From: Clostridia bacterium
Lineage (GTDB): Bacteria > Bacillota > Clostridia > Christensenellales > Borkfalkiaceae
NCBI GenBank assembly: GCA_017507005.1
Contig: JAFWBT010000007.1
Location: 1 to 64,000 of the forward strand
Length of the DNA: 64,000 nucleotides
Reading direction: 5' to 3'
Positions 50,490-57,840 of this stretch are shown here, piece after piece. The notes below the pieces were generated by a model that ran no database searches, was not told where the DNA came from, and was given only the letters and a program-made list of their open reading frames with translations. The first letter of the stretch is position 1. Every line of letters begins with the position of its first letter. The translations under genes and the position numbers were made by a program.

Positions 50490-50518
50490 ATTATACATTC
50501 TTTGGCGGAATTTGTCAA
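50490..50518 (-). promoter_or_regulatory. Sigma-A promoter of glnN
   Basis: On the minus strand TTGACA (50513-50518), 17 bp, TATAAT (50490-50495), a full consensus match. Confidence 0.9.
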
Positions 50519-50652
50519 CGATTTGAAAGGGTTTTCAGGGAAACGAACGCGCAGGAAAAAGAAAAAACGAATTTTTCTTGCATTTTTTTATAATATTTAT
50601 TTATTTTTACACAGTTTTTTATTTTTTATTAGTTTTACTATGAGAAAATTTA

Positions 50653-50680
50653 TTGACAAATATTGAAAAAGTAGTATAAT
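50653..50680 (+). promoter_or_regulatory. Sigma-A promoter of the repeat-built lipoprotein gene
   Basis: TTGACA (50653-50658), 16 bp, TATAAT (50675-50680). The 90-base leader has an inverted pair TATACGG / CCGTATA (50687-50737). Confidence 0.82.
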
Positions 50681-50779
50681 TATATGTATACGGTGAGTGT
50701 TTTTTTTTGTTTACCTCATTAAGTATGCGCCGTATAAAAAATAGTTCAAAAAAATCTTTTTAAAAAAGGAGAAAGAAAG

Positions 50780-52519
50780 ATGAAAAAATTACTTATGTTT
50801 CTTGCATCGGTAATGCTCGTCGGTACGATGGCAGTTGCAACGGGTTGTGCAGACTTGTTTGCTCCCATCTCTAGCGGCGACGTTTCGAGCGAAGAAAGTG
50901 TGTCCAGTGAAGGTGCTGCTTCTAGCGAAGAAGAAGCTTCCAGCGAAGGTGCTGCTTCCAGCGAAGAAGCTGCTTCTAGTGAAGGTGCTGTTTCCAGTGA
51001 AGAAGCTACGTCTAGCGAAGAAGCTACGTCTAGCGAAGAAGAAGCGGCTATGCCTACGTTTGTTGTAGGTATGCCTACGACGGTGGAAATTCCCGCAGAC
51101 GGTAGCGTAACGATTGAGAGCGCTCCCAATATGATGGGATTCCATTTGGAAGGCAAGTATCAGGTAACGTGGGATGAATCGATTACTAACCTTCAGGTAT
51201 ATTGTGGTGTGCAGCCTGTAGCAAACGGTGACGTTATCGAAGCGACCAATCCCTATGCGGCTACGCAGCTTAACATTTCCACGACGGATGGCGCGGCTCT
51301 TACCGTGAGAATTATGGTAGCTGAATACGTTGCGCCTGCTACGGTTGTAACGCTTGGCGAAAATGAAATCGACGTTGCTGCATGGGAAACCGTAAAATGC
51401 TGCTTCACGGCAACGACGGCTGGTTCGTATTCGTTCACGACGGAAAGCGACAATGCTGACCTTGGTGTTGGTGACGAATTTACCTTTGAATGGGTAGGTT
51501 TCCCTTACACCGTTGAATTAGCGGAAGGCGAAGCGTTCAATTTTGAACTTTCCACGCTTGATTTCTCGGCTGCAACTATCACGTTCACGATTGCTGAGGC
51601 TGTTGCGGTTCCTGCAAACGTACCTTTCACGGTTGGTATGCCTACGTTGGTGGAAATCCCCGCTGACGGTAGCGTAACGCTTGAAAGCACCGCAAATATG
51701 GTGGGGCAGCATTTGGTAGGCGACTATCAGGTAACGTGGGACGAATCGGTTACCAACCTTCAGGTATATTACGGTATGCAGCCTGTAACCAACGGCACTG
51801 TTATTACCGTAGCTAACCCTATGATGCCTACGCAGCTCACCGTTTCCACGACGGACGGCGCGGCTCTTACCACGAGAATTATGATTGCTGAATATATTGT
51901 TCCTCCCACGACGGTTGCTCTGGGTGCAAACTCTATTGAAGTAACGGACGGTTTCAAGGGCGTAAAAATTAGCTATACGGCAGCAACGGCTGGCGCGTAT
52001 ACGTTTACGGCAGCAGCAGACGAAGAAAACGCTCAGTTGATTATGGAAGACGAATATGGCGCTGAAATGCTTGATTTCCCGTACACGGTATCGTTGGGCG
52101 AAGGCGAAGAAATCGTTCTTATCATCACGACGGCTGATTTCAGTGCTGATACTGTTGATTTCGTGATTGCCGAAGCACAGAAAGTATCCGTTTGGTTTAT
52201 GTATTTGCTTGGTGATACAATGGATTTCTTGCCCGAAGGAGTTAGCGTTGTGTTGGAAGACGGCACCACGGTAACCACGACGCAGGAAATCGAAGAAGGC
52301 GTTGCTGTTCTCTCTGCTGAAGTTTATGCAGGTGTAGAATTCACCTTCAAATTTGCAGGCGTTGAAAACTATACGGTTACGTGCGAAAGCTTTGGTACGG
52401 CTGAACCTTGCGAGAATGTTAGCTGCTCTGAAGACGGCTGGTGGACGATTGTAGCTGAACCGATGAATGAAGAAGACAACACTTTCTTGTGTCTTTGCGT
52501 TGTTACGGTTAGCGAATAA
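50780..52519 (+). CDS. Surface lipoprotein with Ser/Glu stalk and duplicated domain
   Basis: The 579-residue protein has a signal peptide with lipobox VATGC (Cys23). Residues 31-90 are a low-complexity stalk of SSEE/SSEGA units. Two copies of a domain of about 180 residues follow (about 93-273 and 282-463), each beginning F.VGMPT.VEIPADGSVT and sharing QVTWDESITNLQVY-type and TTDGAALT segments. The final 110 residues form a different domain. The copies look like beta-sandwich, probably ligand- or wall-facing. Function is not known. AAAAAGGAG precedes the ATG; the gene is a single unit. Confidence 0.85.
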   Translation: MKKLLMFLASVMLVGTMAVATGCADLFAPISSGDVSSEESVSSEGAASSEEEASSEGAASSEEAASSEGAVSSEEATSSEEATSSEEEAAMPTFVVGMPTTVEIPADGSVTIESAPNMMGFHLEGKYQVTWDESITNLQVYCGVQPVANGDVIEATNPYAATQLNISTTDGAALTVRIMVAEYVAPATVVTLGENEIDVAAWETVKCCFTATTAGSYSFTTESDNADLGVGDEFTFEWVGFPYTVELAEGEAFNFELSTLDFSAATITFTIAEAVAVPANVPFTVGMPTLVEIPADGSVTLESTANMVGQHLVGDYQVTWDESVTNLQVYYGMQPVTNGTVITVANPMMPTQLTVSTTDGAALTTRIMIAEYIVPPTTVALGANSIEVTDGFKGVKISYTAATAGAYTFTAAADEENAQLIMEDEYGAEMLDFPYTVSLGEGEEIVLIITTADFSADTVDFVIAEAQKVSVWFMYLLGDTMDFLPEGVSVVLEDGTTVTTTQEIEEGVAVLSAEVYAGVEFTFKFAGVENYTVTCESFGTAEPCENVSCSEDGWWTIVAEPMNEEDNTFLCLCVVTVSE

Positions 52520-52540
52520 TTAAAATAACGAAAAAAGGAA

Positions 52541-52574
52541 CGGTAAGCGCAAACGCGCTTGCCGCTCTTTTTTT
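52541..52574 (+). terminator. Bidirectional terminator between convergent genes
   Basis: CGGTAAGCGC / GCGCTTGCCG with loop AAAC, flanked by A and T runs. Confidence 0.85.
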
Positions 52575-52611
52575 ATGGCCTGTTTTCCGATTAGTATTCT
52601 ATCGTTTGTTT

Positions 52612-53349
52612 TTATTCGTCGGTTGGCGGGTCTTGCTTTTCGGGCAGGAATTTCCAATACCGCGCGGGCATATAGCCACGCATTTGTCGCAGTCGTTCCC
52701 GAGAGGGGATATTGACGGCGGCGTAATACCTTTTCCACAACGCCTGCCACGCGTTCTCGTCGGCAGAGAGCATAATTTCCGCGTCGCAAAGCGGCGCGAG
52801 AAAAACGTTCTTTCCGTCGTACACGGCGGCTTTTTTTCGTTTGGTGTCGTGCAGTACGAAAGGAAACTGTGGCAGTCTTGCCCGAAAATGCGGTGCGAGT
52901 AGGTCGCAAATGTCATTGTCGGGCGCAAAGGGCGCGTACAAAGCGCCGCTCGCCGTTTCCATAAACCGTATAAAGCCGTGGAATCGATGCACTTCAAAGC
53001 CGACCTTACGCATACATTCCACAGCGGCGAATACGTCGGGATTAGACAGCATTTTGCCAATCGGGCGTTTTTCTTTTGTCAACGTGTGGAAATAACGAAA
53101 AGCGATTTGTTCGTTGTTATCCATACCGCTACGAAGTAGGGTGTCAAAATCGCGCATACAATCACGATCGAAACAAAGCAAACGATTTTTTGCCTTTTCA
53201 GCGCGTAAAGGCTCGGTGTCTATAAAAAGAGTCCGTTCTCCCAAAGGCAACTGCGTTTGCTTGGACGTAAGCAACGCATTTTCGTCCTTGTATGCCGCTA
53301 AAAACGCCGTTAAAAAACCGTTTTTCGTTCCGTCAAAGACATAGACCAT
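52612..53349 (-). CDS. TIGR03915-type DNA metabolism protein (radical-SAM partner, DUF4130-like)
   Basis: This 245-residue protein matches the family encoded beside a radical SAM DNA-modification/repair protein: YVFDGTKNGFLTAFLAAY at the N-terminus, KMLSNPDVFAAVECMRKVGFEVHRFHGFIRF in the middle, and an uracil-DNA-glycosylase-like C-terminus in longer relatives (here only RGYMPARYWKFLPE). Its partner gene is directly upstream (63 bp), with a dispersed repeat in the gap. AAGGAGG precedes the ATG. A role in DNA repair is the family annotation, not proved. Confidence 0.82.
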   Translation of the reverse strand: MVYVFDGTKNGFLTAFLAAYKDENALLTSKQTQLPLGERTLFIDTEPLRAEKAKNRLLCFDRDCMRDFDTLLRSGMDNNEQIAFRYFHTLTKEKRPIGKMLSNPDVFAAVECMRKVGFEVHRFHGFIRFMETASGALYAPFAPDNDICDLLAPHFRARLPQFPFVLHDTKRKKAAVYDGKNVFLAPLCDAEIMLSADENAWQALWKRYYAAVNIPSRERLRQMRGYMPARYWKFLPEKQDPPTDE

Positions 53350-53366
53350 GGTAGCCTCCTTTTTTA

Positions 53367-53395
53367 TTCGTCGCGTACACGGTATGCCCGTTTTT
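53367..53395 (-). repeat. Dispersed repeat copy 16 (CCGTGTA class), inside an operon
   Basis: On the minus strand GGGCATACCGTGTACGCGAC then GAA. It lies in the 63 bp gap between the two cotranscribed DNA repair genes. Confidence 0.75.
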
Positions 53396-53412
53396 GCTTT
53401 TGTTTTTTGTGT

Positions 53413-54684
53413 TTATAATTGTCCCGTTAAGGAGATGAGCGCATTTTGCGGCGAGGAAATTTGCGCGAATAAATCGAGCTGTTGCGCGTTGTCGCTTTGC
53501 TCGGCGGCGGCTAAAAAACCTCGTATCTGTGTTTCGTTTTTCGCGCCGAAAAACTTTCCGTTGCAGGTGATAAAATGTTTCGCGCGTTTTAAAGCGACGC
53601 GCATTTTCGTCAAATCCTCAAAAGAAAGCGTCGCATATTTTCGCGCCTCTAAGATTTTATAAGCATTTTTTGCGCCAATCCCTGGTACGCGCAGTAGCGT
53701 TTCCAAGGGCGCGCGGTTGATTTCCACGGGAAAAAGATGCATATTTTTCAACGCCCAAGCGCATTTAGGGTCGTATTCCATAGACAAATTTTCGCCCTCG
53801 GCTACCAATTCTTCCACGGAAAAACCGTAAAATCGCAACAGCCAATCCGCTTGATACAAGCGGTGTTCGCGCAGTTGTCCCGTCGGTTTGTCGGGCAACA
53901 ACGAATCTTGCACGACGGGTACGTACGAGGAATAATAGACGCGTTTCATATCCATAGAACGGTATAACGCCTGCGTCAGCCGCAATATCTGCCCGTCTGC
54001 CTCAGGGGACGCCCCAACAATCATCTGCGTCGTCTGCCCCGCAGGCAAAAAATATCCCTTGTATTGTCCCTTTTTCCGCTCTTCCGCGTATTGCTGCTTT
54101 TTCACGGTAAGCTCTTTCATAGGCAATAAAAGGCTTTCTTTCGTCTTTTGCGGCGCGAGCAGTTTTAGGCTCTTTTCAGAGGGTAACTCGATATTATAGC
54201 TCATCCTATCGACGTATTTCGCCGCCTCCTCCATCAGTCGCTCGTCTGCGTAGGGGATACCTTTTAAGTGAATATAGCCGTGAAAATGGTACTCCGTGCG
54301 CAGTTTTTTCACGGTAAGCACTAGCCGCTCCATAGTATATTCAGGATTTTTACAAACGGCAGAGGACAAAAACAGCCCCTCTATGTAATTCCGCTTGTAA
54401 AAATCAATGACGAGCTGACAAATCTCGTCAGGCGTCGCGCTCGCCCGCGGTACGTCCGCGTCGGCGCGGTTTGGACAATACTTGCAATGATAAATACAAT
54501 CGTTGCTGAGCAGTATTTTCAATAGCGAAATACACCGCCCGTCGGGCGTAAAGGAGTGACAGCACCCCGCCACGTAACCGTTGCCCATGCCGCCTGCATT
54601 TTTTCGTCCGCTCCCCGAAGAAGAACACGATACGTCGTATTTCGCACTCTCCGTTAAAATTTTCAACCGTTCTTCCGTAATCAT
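53413..54684 (-). CDS. Putative DNA repair radical SAM protein (TIGR03916-type), leaderless
   Basis: This 423-residue protein has a radical SAM core with CIYHCKYCPNR (CX3CX2C motif). The N-terminus has SSSGSGRKNAGG, seen in this family, and the C-terminal helix-hairpin-helix (TLLRVPGIGAKNAYKILEAR) suits DNA binding. The family is named for its link to the TIGR03915 partner, encoded just downstream. The frame runs 13 codons upstream, but those codons lie over a promoter. The ATG at 54684 has no ribosome site, and the predicted transcription start falls on its A, so it is probably leaderless. Confidence 0.85.
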   Translation of the reverse strand: MITEERLKILTESAKYDVSCSSSGSGRKNAGGMGNGYVAGCCHSFTPDGRCISLLKILLSNDCIYHCKYCPNRADADVPRASATPDEICQLVIDFYKRNYIEGLFLSSAVCKNPEYTMERLVLTVKKLRTEYHFHGYIHLKGIPYADERLMEEAAKYVDRMSYNIELPSEKSLKLLAPQKTKESLLLPMKELTVKKQQYAEERKKGQYKGYFLPAGQTTQMIVGASPEADGQILRLTQALYRSMDMKRVYYSSYVPVVQDSLLPDKPTGQLREHRLYQADWLLRFYGFSVEELVAEGENLSMEYDPKCAWALKNMHLFPVEINRAPLETLLRVPGIGAKNAYKILEARKYATLSFEDLTKMRVALKRAKHFITCNGKFFGAKNETQIRGFLAAAEQSDNAQQLDLFAQISSPQNALISLTGQL

Positions 54685-54690
54685 ACGTAT

Positions 54691-54719
54691 AGTATAGCGC
54701 ATACGCAAACAAAAGTCAA
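54691..54719 (-). promoter_or_regulatory. Sigma-A promoter giving a leaderless mRNA
   Basis: On the minus strand TTGACT (54714-54719), 17 bp, TATACT (54691-54696). Predicted +1 is 54684. Confidence 0.78.
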
Positions 54720-54740
54720 ACATTTGTTCGCATATTTTTC

Positions 54741-54774
54741 AAAAAAGAAACGCCGTACGATGGACGTCGGCGTT
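54741..54774 (-). terminator. Terminator of pnuC
   Basis: On the minus strand AACGCCG / CGGCGTT is followed by TCTTTTTTG. Confidence 0.75.
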
Positions 54775-54784
54775 GATAACGATA

Positions 54785-54804
54785 GGGGCAGGTATGCGTT
54801 GAAT
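54785..54804 (+). repeat. Dispersed repeat copy 17 (CAGGTA class)
   Basis: GGGGCAGGTATGCGTTGAAT, 6 bp before copy 18. Confidence 0.7.
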
Positions 54805-54810
54805 AAAAAA

Positions 54811-54836
54811 CGGGCGTACCAGGTACGCGTTGAAAA
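54811..54836 (+). repeat. Dispersed repeat copy 18 (CAGGTA class)
   Basis: GGGCGTACCAGGTACGCGTT then GAAAA, containing the inverted pair GCGTACC / GGTACGC. It abuts the pnuC stop codon (54837-54839). Confidence 0.7.
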
Positions 54837-55550
54837 TTATTCTTCTTGCTGCCGTTTTTTCATACGCATCCAGTTGTAAAAGCCGTACAAATCGTTACAC
54901 AAAAAGGCAACGAAACACACGACCATAGGAAGATAGGACAAGGAAAGCAGGCTTGCCGCCACCCACAGCCCTATTAAAACGACGTCGTTTGCGGCGTAGG
55001 CAAGGGCGTAGGCAGGATGACGGAAAAATACCAATCCCGCCGCGAAAAAGCTAGTGGAAACGGAAACGGTGCTCAAAAGGAGATTCGCGGTGTTAAAATA
55101 CGCCAAAATAAAATAGAAAAGGACGGTAACGAGCAGGGTGCAAACGGTAAGCCCTATGCATTTTTTCTTGGTCATTGCCGCGATTTTTACCTCGTTTTTG
55201 CCCTTTTTCGAGGGGTTTTTTAGCCACGAAACGCAGGCGGCGATAGCGGCAGGTGCGCTCATAAAAACGTAAGTAATCATTTCCCCGTAATAGCGCGAGC
55301 GTATGGAAATAACGCCGTAAATCAGGCTGAAAACAATCAAAATCGCCTGTCCGATCACGTTGCCTTTCGCGATAAACACGAGCGCCGTAACGCCAAGGAG
55401 CGAAGCAATCAGCGTCAGCGGATAAAAATCGCCGCTCAGCAGGAAAGATATGAGAATAGAGCTTATCGACGCCAGCCATAACACCCACTCGAATAGGGTG
55501 AAATAGCCGCAAAGTTTTTTCAGTTTTGCAATCGTTTTAGAACAATTCAT
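54837..55550 (-). CDS. pnuC: Nicotinamide riboside transporter PnuC
   Basis: This 237-residue membrane protein with about seven segments matches PnuC: AKGNVIGQAILIVFSLIYGVIS (about 61-82), RYYGEMITYVFMSAPAAIAACVSWLKNP, and the C-terminal AANDVVLIGLWVAA and CNDLYGFYNWMRM. It imports nicotinamide riboside (or another vitamin; PnuX and PnuT relatives carry riboflavin and thiamine). It has its own promoter and a 170-base structured leader, so regulation by its product is likely. pncB and nadE in this window complete NAD supply. Confidence 0.9.
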   Translation of the reverse strand: MNCSKTIAKLKKLCGYFTLFEWVLWLASISSILISFLLSGDFYPLTLIASLLGVTALVFIAKGNVIGQAILIVFSLIYGVISIRSRYYGEMITYVFMSAPAAIAACVSWLKNPSKKGKNEVKIAAMTKKKCIGLTVCTLLVTVLFYFILAYFNTANLLLSTVSVSTSFFAAGLVFFRHPAYALAYAANDVVLIGLWVAASLLSLSYLPMVVCFVAFLCNDLYGFYNWMRMKKRQQEE

Positions 55551-55723
55551 AAATCACTATTCCGTTTTTCATATGCCGCGCCTAACGAGTATGCCTATAC
55601 AATCGTAGTATTGCCGTAACGCAAAAAAATAAAACGCCCCATTGCGTATCTTCAAAGACCTAACGATACGCAACGCGAACGTCTACATTCGCGCCACCCG
55701 GTGGCGGCTGTTATCTATTTTGT
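55551..55723 (-). promoter_or_regulatory. Structured leader of pnuC, candidate riboswitch
   Basis: On the minus strand the leader has GTATCTACAAAATAGATAAC near the 5' end, hairpin CGCCAC/GTGGCG, hairpin GCGAA/TTCGC, and a terminator-like stem TTGCGTATC / GATACGCAA (55642-55673) extended by GGGGCG and followed by TTTTATTTTTTT (55625-55636). It does not match FMN or TPP riboswitch cores. The layout suggests a ligand-controlled terminator. Confidence 0.5.
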
Positions 55724-55729
55724 AGATAC

Positions 55730-55758
55730 AGTATACTACGCCGCGCGTGCATTGTCAA
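55730..55758 (-). promoter_or_regulatory. Sigma-A promoter of pnuC
   Basis: On the minus strand TTGACA (55753-55758), 17 bp, TATACT (55730-55735). Confidence 0.88.
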
Positions 55759-55802
55759 GCAGAAAAAAGCCAAAAGAATAAGAAAAAAGCGGCGAATAAC
55801 GG

Positions 55803-55831
55803 TTGACGGAAAAAAAAGAATAGTCTATAAT
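55803..55831 (+). promoter_or_regulatory. Sigma-A promoter of the Na/Pi transporter gene
   Basis: TTGACG (55803-55808), 17 bp, TATAAT (55826-55831). A second candidate is the extended -10 TGCTATAAT at 55928-55936. Confidence 0.78.
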
Positions 55832-55989
55832 ATATAGGAATATGAGAGCTGTGCAAAAATTGCGCGTGCTTTCGACGAAATTTTACAAAAACTTTACGTT
55901 GGCTTTACCGAGCGTTTACCCATACTATGCTATAATGGTTATAGTGGGAGAACGCGGACGAAAAGACGGCGAAAACGAACGTTGCGCAT

Positions 55990-56018
55990 CTCCTAAAAAC
56001 ACGAAAAACATTTAGGAG
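55990..56018 (+). promoter_or_regulatory. Hairpin masking the ribosome site of the Na/Pi gene
   Basis: CTCCTAAA (55990-55997) is the exact complement of TTTAGGAG (56011-56018), the ribosome site 7 bases before the ATG. A folded leader would block translation. Confidence 0.6.
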
Positions 56019-56025
56019 AACAAAT

Positions 56026-57690
56026 ATGTTAAACGCAATTTTGTTTTTGTTGGCAGGCGTCGGCGTGTTCATCGCAGGTATGAATATGCTCAGCGAAGGG
56101 CTGGAAAAGAGCGCGGGTAGCGGCTTGAAAAAGCTGCTCGGTAAAATCAGCAACAACCGTTTTGCAGGCGTCGGCGTCGGCGCAGGCGTCACGGCGATTA
56201 TCCAAAGCTCGTCAGCCACCAGCGTTATGGTAATCGGCTTTGTAAACGCAGGCATTATGACGCTTACGCAAGCGGCGTCGATTATTATGGGCGCGAATAT
56301 CGGTACGACGGTGACGGGTATTTTGGTCGCGTTGAAATCGTTGCCGATTGCAGAGTTCGTGGCGGCGCTCGCGTTCGTGGGCGTGATGATGACCTTTTTC
56401 AAGCCCGAAAGAATTAAGCAAATCGGCGGTATTTTGTGCGGCTTTGGGTTGATTTTCGTCGGTATGGAGTTGATGGGCGACGCGTTGGATACGGCGGTTG
56501 TAAAAGACTTCTTTATCGGCTTGTTCCAAAAAATCGATTTCCCGTTGTTGCTCGTTTTCTGCGGTGCGATATTCACAGCGGTTATTCAGAGTTCTTCTGC
56601 GGCGACGGGTATTTTTATCGCTATGGTCGGTACGGGCGCACTGACGATTGATAACGCGCTGTTCCTCGTGCTCGGCTCGAATATCGGTACGTGTATCACC
56701 GCCGTTATTGCGTGTATGGGCGCAGTCGTGAACGCAAAGCGTACGGCACTTATTCACTTGACGTTTAATATTATCGGTACGATTTTGTTCACGGCTGTTA
56801 TCTGGCTTTTGAACGACGAAGCGGTGTGGGTATTGCAAAAAATTATGCCGGGCAATACGCAGATGCAGCTTGCGTGGTTCCACGTTATCTTCAACGTTAC
56901 GACGACGATTATTCTGTTGCCGTTTATAAAACAGTTGGTGGCGTTCGCAACCAAAGTAATTCGCGACAAAGCCCCGAAAGCAGACGAGGAAGGTCAGCTG
57001 AAATACGTGGACGAACGTCTGTTGAAGACGCCGCCCGTAGCCGTAATGCAGACGAAAAAAGAGGTCGATTATATGGCAACGCTCGCCAAAGAAAACTTTG
57101 GCAAGGCGTTTGAGGCTATCTTTGGCGATACGGAAAAATATGCCGCCGACATTTATGCGAACGAGAAAATTATCGACTTTACGAATAATTCGGTAACCAA
57201 ATACCTTATCAAACTCTCACCGCTTGTGGACGGCGCAGACGAAAGAAAAATCGGTGCGTATTTCCACGTATTGAACGACCTCGAGCGTATCGGCGACCAC
57301 GCGGAAAACTTCCACGAAATCGGTACGCAGATGAAAAATGAGGGCTTGGCGTTCTCGGCAGGCGCGATAGAAGAATTGAAAGAAATGCAGGGCAAAGTGT
57401 GCCGTATGTTTGAAATCGCCGTCGAGGCGTTTGAATCGGGCGAAAGCGATGGCTTGGACGAACTCACCGCGCTCGAAAACGAAGTGGACGGACTCAAACG
57501 CACACTGTCGGCACGGCACTATGCGCGACTCGCAGAAGGTAGCTGTAAGATAGAGCTTAGTGCGTATTTCTCTTCGACGGTGGCAGGGCTGGAACGTGTA
57601 GCCGACCACCTCGTCAACGTAGGATATAGCGTACTCGATCCGACAGGCTCGCAAACGGCGGCTTGGCGCGCGTCGAAAGAGGCGCGTTAA
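56026..57690 (+). CDS. Na+/phosphate cotransporter family protein with PhoU-like C-terminus
   Basis: This 554-residue membrane protein has the two inverted Na/Pi-cotransporter repeats with IIQSSSATSVM (about 59-69) and VIQSSSAATGI (about 187-197), plus NIGTTVT and NIGTCITA motifs. Residues about 350-540 form a PhoU-like helical domain (DLERIGDHAENF, GLERVADHLVNVGY). Bacterial members probably take up phosphate with sodium, and the PhoU domain would regulate it. GGAG is seven bases before the ATG. The stop lies within the first of three short repeats. Confidence 0.9.
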   Translation: MLNAILFLLAGVGVFIAGMNMLSEGLEKSAGSGLKKLLGKISNNRFAGVGVGAGVTAIIQSSSATSVMVIGFVNAGIMTLTQAASIIMGANIGTTVTGILVALKSLPIAEFVAALAFVGVMMTFFKPERIKQIGGILCGFGLIFVGMELMGDALDTAVVKDFFIGLFQKIDFPLLLVFCGAIFTAVIQSSSAATGIFIAMVGTGALTIDNALFLVLGSNIGTCITAVIACMGAVVNAKRTALIHLTFNIIGTILFTAVIWLLNDEAVWVLQKIMPGNTQMQLAWFHVIFNVTTTIILLPFIKQLVAFATKVIRDKAPKADEEGQLKYVDERLLKTPPVAVMQTKKEVDYMATLAKENFGKAFEAIFGDTEKYAADIYANEKIIDFTNNSVTKYLIKLSPLVDGADERKIGAYFHVLNDLERIGDHAENFHEIGTQMKNEGLAFSAGAIEELKEMQGKVCRMFEIAVEAFESGESDGLDELTALENEVDGLKRTLSARHYARLAEGSCKIELSAYFSSTVAGLERVADHLVNVGYSVLDPTGSQTAAWRASKEAR

Positions 57691-57740
57691 ACCGTAAAAG
57701 GGGCGCGTTAAACGATAAGATAAAAGGCTGCGCGTTAAAC
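57682..57740 (+). repeat. Three short repeats GCGCGTTAAAC
   Basis: The 11-mer GCGCGTTAAAC occurs at 57682, 57703 and 57730, each followed by an A-rich AAAAGG-like stretch. The first includes the stop codon of the Na/Pi gene. Confidence 0.75.
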
Positions 57741-57774
57741 AATAAAGGGTATAAAATAGAAAAAATCTGCCAAT

Positions 57775-57799
57775 CGCCCGTTTTTTGACGGGCGAAAGG
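57775..57799 (+). terminator. Hairpin upstream of the decarboxylase beta gene
   Basis: CGCCCGT / ACGGGCG with loop TTTTTG, followed by AAAGGCGGTTTTTG. It probably terminates the Na/Pi transcript or acts as an attenuator for the next gene. Confidence 0.6.
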
Positions 57800-57840
57800 C
57801 GGTTTTTGATAAAAACAACATAAGGAGATAAAAACGAACA

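Noticed and set aside
55551..55723. FMN or TPP riboswitch before pnuC
   Set aside because: Neither the FMN core (CTTCGGGGCAGGG) nor the TPP core (CTGAGA, ACCTGAT) is present.
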